In this document: piece after piece, positions 1-13,679 of the stretch
Numbering within the stretch: position 1 is the stretch's first letter
How the letters are laid out: every line of letters starts with the position of its first letter
Assembly: GCA_032209605.1 (NCBI GenBank)
Contig: JASFXZ010000010.1
Location: 9,817,385 to 9,881,384, forward strand
Source: Mactromeris polynyma
Lineage: Eukaryota; Mollusca; Bivalvia; Venerida; Mactridae
Length of the DNA stretch: 64,000 nt
Reading direction: 5' to 3'
Notes under the pieces: model-generated
Databases searched by the model: none
What the model was told of the DNA's origin: nothing
Seen by the model: the letters and a program-made list of their open reading frames with translations, nothing else
Program-made: the position numbers and the translations under genes

Positions 1-3000
1 TCAAAATGGTTGATATTCGGCCAGCCATTTTGACATCAGGGGACATAAAATCATGTCTAAAATTGCATCCAATTTTGTAATAAAGGGACATTACTCTCAT
101 TCATAATAGCGGCCTATTTTTAAGCAGGGGTGCATAACCTCTACCTTGCTTGCCGACCATTCGAAACATGAGTAGCCTCCCTTCTTTCAAAAATGGTGGA
201 ATTTACAGCACAGATTACCTCCCCTGCTTTCAAAATGGTTGATATCCGCGAAAAGGGCAGCCATTTTGATCGGGGGTGGGACATAAATCATGTCTAAAAT
301 GCATCCCATTTTGTAATAAAGGGACATTACTCTCATTCATAATAGCAGCCATTTTTAAGCAGGGTGCATACTCTACCTTGCTTGACGACCATTCGAAACA
401 AGAGTAGCCTCCCTTCTTTCAAAATGGCGGAATTTACAGCACGGATTACTTCCCCCGATTTCAAAATAGGTTGATATTCGGCAGCCATTTTGACATCAAG
501 GGGACATAAATCATGTCTTAATTTGCATCCATTTTGTAATAATGGACATTACTCTCATTCATAATAGTGGTTATTTTAAAGCAGGATGCATAACTCTACC
601 TTGCTTGCCGACCATTAGAAACAAGGAGTAGCCTCCCTTCTTTCAAAATGGTGGAAATTTACAGCACGGATTACCTCCCCAGCTTTCAAAATGGTTGATA
701 TTCCGCGAAAAGGGCAGCCATTTTGACATCAGGGGACATAAATCATGGTCTAAAATTGCATCCATTTTGTATTAAACGGGACATTACTCTCATTTCATAT
801 AGCGGCCAATTTTTAGCAGGGTGCATAACTCTACCTTGCTTGACGACCATTCGAAACAAGAGTAGCCTCCCTTCTTTCAAAATGGTGGAATTTACAGCAC
901 GGATTTACTTCCCCCCGATTTCAAAATGGTTGATATTCGTTAGCCATTTTGACATCAGGGGACATAAATTCATGTCTAAATTTGCATCCCATTTTGTAAT
1001 AAAGGGACATTTCTCTCATTCATAATAGTGGTTTATTTTAAGCAGGATGCATAACTCTACCTTGCTTGCCGACCCATTAGAAACAAGAGTAGCCTCCCTT
1101 CTTTCAAAAATGGTGGAAATTTACAGCACGGATTACCTCCCCTGCTTCAAATGGTTGATATTCCGCGAAAAGGGCAGCCATTTTGACATTCAGGGGACAT
1201 TAATCATGGTCTAAATTTGCATCATTTAATTATAAAGGGGGACATTACTCTCATTCATAATATCGGCCATTTTTAAGCAGGGTGCATAACTCTACCTGCT
1301 TGACGACCATTCGAAACAAGAGTAGCCTCCCTTCTTTCAAAAATGGCGGAATTTACAGCACGGATTACTTCCCCCTGATTTCAAAATGGTTGATATTCGG
1401 CAGCCATTTTGACATCAGGGGACATAAATCATGTCTAAATTTGCATCCATTTTGTAATAAAGGACATTACTCTCATTCATAATAGTGGTTATTTTTACAG
1501 CAGGGTGCATAACTCTACCCTTGCTTGACGACCATTCGAAACCAAGAGTAGCCTCCCTTCTTTCAAATGGCGGAAATTTACAGCACGGATTACTTCCCCT
1601 GATTTCAAAATGGTTGATATTCGGCAGCCCATTTTGAACATCAGGGGACATAAATCATGTCTAAAATTGTCATCCCATTTTGTAATAAAGGGACATTACT
1701 CTCATTCATAATAGCAGGCCATTTTAAGCAGGGTGCATAACTCTACCTTGCCCTTGACGACCATTAGAAACAAGAGTAGCCTCCCTTCTTTCCAAAATGG
1801 CGGAAATTTACAGCACGGATTACCTCCCCTGCTTTCAAAATGGTTGATATTCCGCGAAAAGGGCAGCCATTTTTGTTCGGGGGACATAAATCATGTCTAA
1901 AATTGCATCCATTTTGTAATAAAGCGGACATTACTCTCATTCAATAATAGCGTCCATCTTTTAACGCAGGGTGCATAACTCTACTTGCTTGCCGACCATT
2001 CGAAACAAGAGTAGCCTCCCTTCTTTCAAAATGGTGGAAACTTTACAAGCACGGATTACCTCCCCTGCTTTAAAATGGTTGATATTCCTCGAAAAAGGGC
2101 AGCCATTTTGACATCAGGGGGACATTAATCATGTCTAAAATTGCATCCATTTTGTAATAAGGACATTACTCTCATTCATAATAGTGGTTATTTTTGAGCA
2201 GATGCATAACTCTACCTTGCTTGCCGACCATTAGAAACAGAGTAGCCTCTCCTTCTTTCAAAATGGTGGAAATTTACAGCACGGATTACCTCCCCCTGCT
2301 TTTCAAAATGGTTGATATACCGCGAAAAGGGCACGCATTTTGACATCAGGGGACATAAATCATGTCTAAAATTGCATCCATTTTGTAATAAAGGGACATT
2401 ACTCTAATTCATGATAGCGTCCATTTTGAAGGAGGGTGCATCAACTCTACCTTGCTTGACGACCATTAGAACAAGAGTAGCCTCCCTTCTTTCAAAATGG
2501 CGGAAATTTACAGCACGGTATATACTTCCCCTGATTTCAAAATGGTTGATGTTCGGCAGCCATTTTTGACATCAGGGGACATAAATCATGTCTAAAATTG
2601 CATCCATTTTGTAATAAAGGACATTACTCTCATTCATAATGCGGCCATGTTTAAGCAGGGTGCATAAACTCCTACCTTGATTGACGACATTCGAAAGCAA
2701 GAGTAGCCTCCCTTCTTTCAAAATGGCGGAAAATTACAGCACGGATTACTTCCCCTGATTTCAAAATGGTTGATATTCGGCAGCCATTTTGACATCAAGG
2801 GGACATAAATCATGTCTAAATTTGCATCCATTTTGTAATAAAGGGGACATTACATCTCATTCATAATAGCGGCCCATTTTTTAGCAGGGGTGCATAACTC
2901 TACCTTGCTTGCCGACCATTAGAAACAAGAGTAGCCTCCCTTCTTTCAAAATGGTGGAAATTTACAGCACGGATTACTCCCCTGCTCTTTCAAAATGGTG

Positions 3001-6000
3001 ATAATTCCCGCGAAAATGGCAGCCATTTTGACATCAGGGGACATAAATCATGTCTAAAATTGCATCCATTTTGTAATAAAGGGACATTACTCCTCATTCA
3101 TAATAGCGGCCAATTTTAAGCAGGGTGGCATAACCTCTACCATGATTGTACGACACATTCGAAACAAGAGTAGCCTCCCTTCTTTCAAAATGGCGGAAAT
3201 ATTAAAGCATCGGATTACTTCCCCCTGATTTCAAAAATGGTTGGAATTCGGCAGCCATTTTGACATCAGGGGACATAAATCATGTCTAAAATTGCATCCA
3301 TTTTGTAATAAAGGACATTACTCTCATTCATAATAGTGGTATATTTTTAAGCAGGATGCATAACTCTACCTTGCTTGGCGACCATTAGAAACAAGAGTAG
3401 CCTCCCTTCTTTCAAAATGGTGGAACATTTACAGCCGGATTACCTCCCCTGATTTCAAAAGTGGTTGATATTCCGCGCATAATGGGCAGCGATTTTGACA
3501 TCAGGGGGACCATAAATCAAGTCTAAAATTGCAACCATTTTTGTAATAAAGGGGACATATACTCTCATTCATAATAGCGGCCATTTTAAGCAGGGGGCAT
3601 AACTGTACCTTTTAGGCGGACCCATTATCGAACAAGAGTAGCCTCCCTTCTTTCACAAATGGTTCGGGAAATTTACAGCACGGATTACTTCCCCTTATTT
3701 CAAAATGGTTGATATTTCGGCAGACATTTTGACATCAGGGGGACATAAATCATGTCCTAAATTTGCATCCATTTTGTAATAAAGGGACATTACTCTCATT
3801 CATAATAGTGGTTATTTTTAAGCAGGAATGGATAACATCTACCTTGCTTGCCGACCATTAGAAACAAGAGTAGCACTCCCTTCTTTCAAATGGTGGAAAT
3901 TTACAGCACGATTACCTCCCTGCTTATCAAAAATGGTTGATATTCACGCGAAAATGGCAGCCATTTTGACATCAAGGCACATAAATCATGTCTGAAATTG
4001 CAACCATTTTGTAATAAAGGGACATTATTTCTCATTCATAATAGCGGCCATTTTAAGCAGGAGGGGCATAACTCTACCTTTGCTTGGCGACCCATTAGAA
4101 ACAAGAGTAGCCTCCCTTCTTTCAAAATGGTGGAAATTTACAGCACGGATTACCTCCCCCTGCTTTCAAAATGGTTGATATTCCGCGAAAATGGACAGCC
4201 ATTTTGACATCAGGGGACATAAATCATGTCTAAAATTGCATCCATTTTGTAATAAAGGGACATTACTCTCATTCCATGATAGCGGCCATTTTTTAAGCAG
4301 GGTGCATAACTCTACCTTGCTTGACGACCATTCGAAACAAGAGTAGCCTTCCTTCTTTCAAAATGGCGGAAATTAAAGGACGGCATTTACTTCCCCTGAT
4401 TTCAAAATGGGTTGATATTCGGCAGCCATTTTGACATCAGGGGACATACAATCATGTCTAAAATTGCATCCCATTTTGTAAATAAAGGGACATTACTCTC
4501 ATTCATAATAGTGGTTATTTTTAAGCAGGATGCATAACTCTACCTTGCTTGGCGACACCATTAGAAACAATAGTAGCCTCCCTTCTTTCAAATGGGTGGA
4601 AATTTACAGCACAGATTACCTCCCCTGCTTTCAAAATGTTTGATATTCCGCGAAATGGCAGCCATTTTGACATCAGGGGGACATAAATCATGTCTATATT
4701 TGCATCCATTTTGTAATAAAGGGACATTACTCTCATTCATAATAGTGGTTATTTTTAAGCTGGGTAGCATAACTCTACCTTGCTTGGCGACCATTAGAAC
4801 ACAAGAGTAGCCCTCCCTTCTTCAAATGGTGGACAATTTACAAGCAACGGATTACCTCCCCTGATTTCAAAATGGTTGATATTCCCCGCGAAAAGGGCAG
4901 CCATTTCTGACATCAAGGGGACATAAATCATGTCTAAAATTTGCAACCATTTTGTATAAAGGGACATTACTCTCATTCATAATAGCGGTCATTTTAAGCA
5001 GGGGGCATAACTGTACCTTTTAGGGCGACCATTCGAAACAAGAGTAGCCTCCCTTCTCTTTCAAAAGTGGTGGAAATTTACAGCACAGATTCTTCCCCCT
5101 TATTTCAAAATGGTTGATATTTGGCAGTCATTTTGACATCAGGGGGACATAAATCTCATGTCTAAATTTGCATCCATTTTGTAATAAAGGGACATTACTC
5201 TCATTCATAATAGTGGTTATATTTTAGGCAGGATGCATAACTCTACCTTGCTTGCCGAACCCTATTAGAAACAAGAGTAGCCTCCCTTCTTTCAAAATGT
5301 GGAAATTTACAGCACGATTACCTCCCCTGCTTTCAAAATGGTGATATTCCGCGAAAATGGCAGCCATTTTGAAATCAAGGGGACATAAAATCATGTCTGA
5401 AATTGCAACCATTTTGTAATAAAGGGAACATTATTCTCATTCATAATAGCGGCCATTTTAAGCAGGGGGCATAACTCTACCTTGCTTGGGCGACCCATTA
5501 GAAACAAGAGTAGCTCTCCCCTTCTTTCAAATGGTGGAAATTTACAGCACGGATTACCTCCCCCTGCTTTCAAAAGGTTGATATTCCGCGAAAAGGGCAG
5601 CCATTTTGACATCAGGGGACATAAATCATGTCCTAAATTTGCATCATTTAAATATAAAGGGACATTACTCTCATTCATAATAGCGGCCATTTTTAAGCAG
5701 GGTGCATAACTCTACCTTGCTTGACGACCATTCGAAACAAGAGTAGCCTCCCCTTCTTTCAAAATGGCGGAATTTACAGCACGGATTACTTCCCCCTGAT
5801 TTCAAAATGGTTGATATTCGGGCAGCCATTTTGACATCAGGGGACATAAATCATGTCCTAAAATTTGCATCCATTTTGTAATAAAGGGGACATTACTCTC
5901 ATTCATAATAGTGGTTATTTTTAAGCAGGGTGCATAACTCTACCTTGCTTGACGACCATTCGAAACAAGAGTAGCCTCCCTTCTTTCAAAATGGCCGGAA

Positions 6001-9000
6001 ATTTACAGCACGGATTACATTCCCCTGATTTCAAAATGGTTTGATATTCGGCAGCCATTTTGACATCAGGGGACATAAATCATGTCCTAAATTGCATCCA
6101 TTTTGTAATAAGGGACATTAGCTCTCATTCATAAATAGCAGGCCATTTTTTAAGCAGGGGTGCATACTCTACCTTGCTTGACGACCATTAGAAACAAGAG
6201 TAGCCTCCCCTTCTTTTCAAAATGGCGGAAATTTACAGCACGGATTACCTCCCCCTGCTTTCAAAATGGTTGATATTCTCGCGAAATAAGGGCAGCCATT
6301 TTGTAGGGGGACATAAATCATGTCTAAAATTGCATCCATTTTGTAATAAAGGGGACATTACTCTCATTCATAATAGCGTCCATTTTTAAGCAGGGTGCAT
6401 AACTCCTACCTTGCTTGCCGACCATTCCGAAACAAGAGTAGCCCTTCCTTCTTTCAAAATGGTGGAAATTTACAGCACGGATTACCCTCCCCCTGCTTTA
6501 AAAATGGTTGATAATCCTCGAAAAGGCAGCCATTTTGACATCAGGGGACATAAATCATGTCTAAAAATTGCATCCATTTTGTAATAAAGGGATCATTACT
6601 CTCATTTCATAATAGTGGTTATTTTTGAGCAGATGCATAACTCTACCTTGCCTTGCCGACCATTAGAAACAAGAGTAGCCTCTCCTTCTCAAAATGGTGG
6701 AAATTTTACAGCACGGATTACCTCCCCTGCTTTCAAAATGGTTGATATTCCCGCGAAAAGGGCAGCCATTTTGACATCAGGGGGACATAAATCATGTCTA
6801 AAAATTGCATCCATTTTGTAATAAAGGGACATTACTCTCAATTCATGATAGCGCTCCATTTTTTAAGGAGGGTGCATAACTCTACTCTTGCTCTGACGAC
6901 CATTTCGAAACAAGAGCTAGCCTCCCTTCTTTCAAATTGGGCGGAAATTTACAGGACGGATTACTTCCCCTGATTTCAAAAATGGTTGATGTTCGGCAAG
7001 CCATTTTGACATTCAGGGGGAGACATAAATCATGTCTAAAATTGCATCCATTTTTGTATAAAGGGACATTACTCTCATTCATAATAAGCGGCCATTTTTA
7101 AGCAGGGTGCATAACTCCTACCTTGCTTGACGACATTCGAAACAAGAGTAGCCTCCCTTCTTACAAATGGCGGAAATTACAGCACGGATTACTTCCCCTG
7201 ATTTCAAAATGGTTGATATTCGGCAGCCATTTTGAACATCAGGGGACATAAATCATGTCCTAGATTTGCATCCATTTTTGTAATAAAGGGACATTACTCT
7301 CATTCACTAATAGTGGTTATTTTTAAGCAGGATGCATAACTCTACCTTGCTTGCCGACCCATTAGAAACAAGAGTAGCCCTCCCCTTCTTTCAAAATGGT
7401 GGAAATTACAGCACGGAATTACATCCCACTGCTTTCAAACATGGTTGATATTCCGCGAAAATGGCAGCCATTTTGAAATCAGGGGACATAAATCATGTCT
7501 AAAATTGCATCCATTTTGTAATAAAGGGACATTACTCCTCCCATCATAATAGCGGCCATTTTTAAACAGGGTGCATAACTCGACCTTGCATTGACGACCA
7601 TTCGAAACAAGAGTAGCCCTCCCTTCTTTTCAAAATGGCGGAAATTTAAAGCACGGATTACTTCCCTGATTTCAAAATGGTTGATATTCGGCAGCCATTT
7701 TGACATCAGGGGAACATAAATCATGTCTAAAATTGCATCCATTTTGTAATAAAGGGACATTACTCTCATTCATAATAGTGGTTATTTTAAGCAGGATGCA
7801 TAACTCTACCTTGCTTGGCGACCATTAGAAACAAGAGTAGCCTCCCTTCTTCAAAATGGTGGAAATTTACAGCCCGGATTACCTCCCCCTGATTTCAAAA
7901 TGTGTTGATATTCCGCGAAATGGCAGCCATTTTGAACATCAGGGGACATAAATCATGTCTAAAATTGCAACCATTTTGTAATAAAGGGACATTACTCTCA
8001 TTTCATAATAGCGGCCATTTTAAGCAGGGGCATAACTGTACCTTTAGGCGACCATTCGAAACACGAGTAGCCTCCCTTCTTTCAAAAATGGTGGAATTTA
8101 CAGCACGGATTACTTCCCCCCTTATTTCAAAATGGTGATCAATTCGGCAGACATTTTGACATCAGGGGACATAAATCATGTCTAATTTGCATCCATTTTG
8201 TAATAAAGGGACATACTCTCATTTCATAATAGTGGTCATTTTTAAGCAGATGCATAACTCTACCCTTGCTTGCCGACCATTAGAAACAAGAGTAGCACTC
8301 CCTTCTTTCAAAATGGTGGAAAAATTTACAGCACGATTACCTCCCATGCTTTCCAAATGGTTGATATTCCGCGAAAATGGCAGCCAATTTGACCATCAAG
8401 GGACATAAATCATGTCTGAAATTGCAACCATTTTGTAAATAAAGGGACATTATTCTCATTCATAATAGCGGCCATTTTAAGCAGGGGCATAACTCTACCT
8501 CTGCTTGGCGACCATTAGAAACAAGAGTAGCCTCCCTTCTTTCAAAATGGTGGAAATTTACAGCACGCTTACCTCCCCTGCTTTCAAAAGGTTGATATTC
8601 CGCGAAAAGGGCAGCCATTTTGACATCAGGGAACATAAATCATGTCTAAATTTGCATCCATTTAATTATAAAGGGGACATTACTCCTCATTCAAAATAGC
8701 GGCCATTTTTAAGCAGGGTGCATTAACTCTACCTTGCTTGACGACCATTCGAAACAAGAGTAGCCTCCCTTCTTTCAAAATGGCGAAGTATATACAGCAC
8801 GGATTACTTCCCGCTGATTTCAAAATGGTTGATATTCGGCAGCCATTTTGACATCAGGGGACATAAAATCATGTCTAAAATTGCATCCATTTTGTAATAA
8901 AGGGACATTACTCTCATTCATAAAATAGCGGCCATTTTTAAGCAGGGTGCATAAACTCCTACCTTGCTTGACGACCATTAGAAACAAGAGTAGCCTCCCT

Positions 9001-12000
9001 TCTTCAAAATGGCGGAAATTACAGCACGGATTACCTCCCCTGCTTTCAAAATGGTTGATATTCCGCGAAAAGGGCAGCCATTTTGTTCGGGGGACATAAA
9101 TCATGTCTAAAATTGCATCCATTTTGTAATAAAGGGGACATTACTCTCATTCATATAGCCCGTCCATTTTTAAGCAGGGTGCATAACTCTACCTTGCTTG
9201 CCGACCATTCGAAACAAGAGTAGCCTCCCTTCTTTCAAAATGGTGGAAATTTACAGCACGGATTACCTCCCCTGCTCTTTAAAATGGTTGATATTCCTCG
9301 AAAAGGGCAGCCATTTTGACATCAGGGGACATAAATCATGTCCTAAAATTGCATCCATTTTGTAATAAAGGGACATTACTCTCATTCATAATAGTGGTTA
9401 TTTTGAGCAGGATGCATTAACTCTACCTTGCTTGCCGACCATAGAAACAAGAGTAGCCTCCCTTCTTTCAAAATGGTGGAAATTTACAGCACGGATTACC
9501 TCCCCTGCTTTCAAAATGGGTTGATATTCCGCGAAAAGGGCAGCCATTTTGACATCAGGGGACCATAAATCATGTCTAAAATTGCATCCATTTATGTAAT
9601 AAAGGGAACATTACTCTCATTCATGATAGCGTCCATTTTAAGGAGGGTGCATAACTCTAACCTTGCTTGACGACCATTCGAAACAAGATTAGCCTCCCTT
9701 CCTTTCAAAATGGCGGAAAATTTACAGACGGATTACCTTCCCTGATTTCAAAATGGTTGATGTTCGGCAGCCATTTGACATCAGGGGACATAAATCATGT
9801 CTAAAATTGCATCCATTTTGTAATAAAGGGAATTACTCTCATTCATAATAGCGGCCATTTTAAGCAGGGTGCATAACTCTACCTTGCTTGACGACCATTC
9901 GAAACAAGAGTAGCCTCCCTTCTTTCAAAATGGCGGAAATTTACAGCACGGATTACTTCCCCTGATTTCAAAATGGTTGATATTCGGCAGCCATTTTGAC
10001 ATCAAGGGACATAAATCATGTCTAAATTTGCATCCATTTTGTAATAAAGGGACATTAACTCTCATCCATAATAGTGGTTATTTTTAAGCAGGATGCATAA
10101 CTCTACCTTGCTTGCCGACCATTAGAAACAAGAGTAGCCTCCCCTTCTTTCAAAATGGTGGAAATTTACAGCACGGATTACCTCCCCTGCTTTCAAAATG
10201 GTTGATATTCCGCGAAAATGGCAGCCATTTTGACATCAGGGGACATAAATCATGTCTAAAATTGCATCCATTTTGTAATAAAGGGACATTACTCTCATTC
10301 ATAATAGCGGCCATTTTTAAACAGGGTGCATAACTCGACCTTGCTTGACGACCATATCGAAACAAGAGTAGCCTCCCTTCTTTCAAATGGCGCGGAAATT
10401 TAAAGCACGGATTACTTCCCCTGATTTCAAAATGGTTGATATTCGGCAGCCATTTTGACATCAGGGGACATAAATCATGTCTAAAATTGCATCCAATTTG
10501 TAATAAACGGGACATTACTCTCATTCATAATAGTGGTTATTTTTAAGCAGGATGCATAACTCTACCTTGCTTGGCGACCATTAGAAACAAGAGTAGCTCC
10601 CCTTCTTTCAAATGGGTGGAAATTTACAGCCCGGATTACCTCCCCTGATTTCAAAAATGGTTGATATTCCGCGAAAATGGCAGCCATTTTGAACATCAGG
10701 GGACCATAATCATGTCTAAAATTTGCAACCATTTTGTAATAAAGGGACATTACTCTCATTCATAATAGCGGCCATTTTAAGCAGGGGGCATAACTGTACC
10801 TTTTAGGCGACCATTCGAAACAAGAATAGCCCCTCCTTCTTTCAAATGGTGGAAATTTACAGCACGGATTACTTCCCCTTATTTCAAAATGGTTGATATT
10901 CGGCAGACATTTTGACATCAGGGGACATAAATCATGTCTAAATTTGCATCCATTTTGTAATAAAGGGACATTACTCTCATTCATAATAGTGGTTATTTTT
11001 AAGCAGGATGCATAACTCTACCTTGCTTGCCGACCATTAGAAACAAGAGTAGCCTCCCTTCTTTCAAAATGGTGGAAATTTACACGCACGATTGCCTCCC
11101 CTGCTTTCAAAATGGTTGATATTCCGCGAAATGGGCAGCCATTTTGACATCAAAGGCACATAAATCATGTCTGAAATTGCAACCATTATCTGTAATAAAG
11201 GGACATTATTCTCATTCATAATAGCGGCCATTTTAAGCAGGGGCATAACTCTACCTTGCTTGGCGACCCATTAGAAACAAGAGTAGCCTCCCTTCTTTCA
11301 AAATGGTGGAAATTTACAGCACGGGATTACCTCCCCCTGCTTTCAAAATGGTTGATATCCGCGAAAATGGCAGCCATTTTGACATCAGGGGACATAAATC
11401 ATGTCTAAAATTGCATCCATTTTGTAATAAAGGGACAATTACTCTCATTCATGATAGCGGCCATTTTTAAGCAGGGTGCATTACTCTACCTTGCTTGACG
11501 ACCATTCGAAACACGAGTAGCCTCCCTTCTTTCAAAATGGCGGAAATAAAGGACGGATTACTTCCCCTGATTTCAAAATGGTGATATTCGGCAGTCCATT
11601 TTGACATCAGGGGACATAAATCATGTCTAAAATTGCATCCATTTTGTAATAAAGGGACATTACTCTCATTCATAATAGTGGTTATTTTTAAGCAGGATGC
11701 ATAACCTCTACCTTGCTTGGCCGACCATTAGAAACAAGAGTAGCCTCCCTTCTTTCAAAATGGTGGAAACATTTACAGCACGGATTACCCTCCCCTGATT
11801 TCAAAATGGTTGATATTCCGCGAAATGGCAGCCATTTTGACATCAGGGGACATAAATCATGTCTAAAATTGCAACCATTTTGTAATAAAGGGACATTACT
11901 CTCGTTCATAATAGCGGGCCATTTTAAGCAGGGGCATAACTGTACCTTTTAGGCGACCATTCGAAACAAGAGTAGCCTCCCTTCTTTCAAAATGGTGGAA

Positions 12001-13619
12001 ATTTACAGCACAGATTACTTCCCCTTATTTCCAAATGGTTGATATTCGGCAGTCATTTTGACATCAGGGGACATAAATCATGTCTAAATTTGCATCCATT
12101 TTGTAATAAAGGGACATTACTCTCATTCAATAATAGTGGTTATTTTAAGCAGGATGCATTACTCTACCTTGCTTGCCGACCATTAGAACCAAGAGTAGCC
12201 TCCCTTCTTTCAAAATGGTGGAAATTTACAGCACGATTACCTCCCCTGCTTCAAAATGGTTGATATTCGCGAAAATGGCAGCCATTTTGACATCAAGGGG
12301 ACATAAATCATGTCTGAAATTGCAACCATTTTGTAATAAAGGGACATTATTCTCATTCATAATAGCGGCCCATTTTAAGCAGGGGCATAACTCTACCTTG
12401 CTTGGTGACCATTAGAAACAAGAGTAGCCTCCCTTCTTTCAAAATGGTGGAAATTTACAGCACGGATTACCTCCCCTGCTTTCAAAATGGTTGATATTCC
12501 GCGAAAATGGCAGCCCATTTTGACATCAGGGGACATAAATCATGTCTAAAATTGCATCCATTTTGTAATAAAGGGGACATTACTCTCATTCATGATAGCG
12601 GCCATTTTTAAGCAGGGTGCATGACTCTACCTTAGCTTGACGACCATTCGAAACAAGAGTAGCCTCCCTTCTTTCAAAATGGCGGAAATTACAGCACAGA
12701 TTACTTCCCCTTATTTCAAAATGGTTGATATTCGGCAGTCATTTTGACATCAGGGGACATAAATCATGTCTAAATTTGCATCCATTTTGTAATAAAGGGA
12801 CATTACTCTCATTCATAATAGTGGTTATTTTTAAGCAGGATGCATTACTCTACCTTGCTTGCCGACCATTAGAAAACAAGAGTAGCCTCCCTTCTTTCAA
12901 AATGGTGGAAATTTACAGCACGATTACCTCCCCTGCTTTCAAAATGGTTGATATTCGCGAAAATGGCAGCCATTTTGACATCAAGGGACATAAATCATGT
13001 CTGAAATTGCAACCATTTTGTAATAAAGGGACATTATTCTCATTTCATAATAGCGGCCATTTTAAGCAGGGGGCATAACTCTACCTTGCTTGGTGACCAT
13101 TAGAAACAAGAGTAGCCTCCCTTCATTCAAAATGGTGGAAATTTACAGCACGGATTACCTCCCCCTGCCTTTCAAAATGGTTGATATTCCGCGAAAATGG
13201 CAGCCATTTTGACATCAGGGGACATAAATCACTGTCTAAAATTGCATCCATTTTGTAATAAAGGGACATTACTCTCATTCATGATAGCGGCCATTTTTAA
13301 AGCAGGTGCATGACTCTACCTTGCTTGACGACCATTCGAAACAAGAGTAGCCTCCCTTCTTTCAAATGGCGGAAATTTACAGGACGGATTACTTCCCCTG
13401 ATTTCAAAATGGGTTGATATTCGGCAGCCATTTTGACATCAGGGGACATAAATCATGTCTAAAAATTGCATCCATTTTGTAATAAAGGGACATTACTCTC
13501 ATTCATAATAGTGGTTATTTTAAGCAGGATGCATAACTCTACCCTTGCTTGGCGACCATTAGAAACAAGAGTAGCCTCCCTTCTTTCAAAATGGTGGAAA
13601 TTTACAGCACGGATTACCT
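1..13619 (-). repeat. Satellite array, left arm of palindrome
   Basis: About 60 head-to-tail satellite units of roughly 223-232 bp, in the opposite orientation to the units after 13,680. Landmarks of each unit, read here on the plus strand, are CAGCACGGATTACCTCCCC, then TTCAAAATGGTTGATATTC, GACATCAGGGGACATAAATC, TTTTGTAATAAAGGGACATT and GACCATTMGAAACAAGAGTA. The core CCATTTT/AAAATGG recurs about five times per unit in both orientations. Single-base insertions and deletions are very frequent in 1 to about 9,300 and fewer from there to 13,619, which looks like unpolished long-read sequence. No coding capacity is claimed; the short frames are accidents of the repeat. I do not recognise the family. 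Confidence 0.97.
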
Positions 13620-13679
13620 CCCCCTGATTTCAAAATGGTTGATAATTCGCGAAAATGGCAGCCATTTTGACATCAGGGG
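13620..13679. other. Hairpin spacer at the palindrome centre
   Basis: Sixty bases separate the mirrored arms. The spacer begins with CCCCTGATTTCAAAATGG and ends with CCATTTTGACATCAGGGG, an 18-bp inverted pair with one mismatch around a loop of about 24 bases containing TTCGCG. The same inverted pair occurs in every normal unit, where the second copy is followed by ACATAAATC. Here it is followed instead by AGGTAATCC, the complement of the bases just before the first copy. The symmetry axis lies near 13,649. Confidence 0.9.
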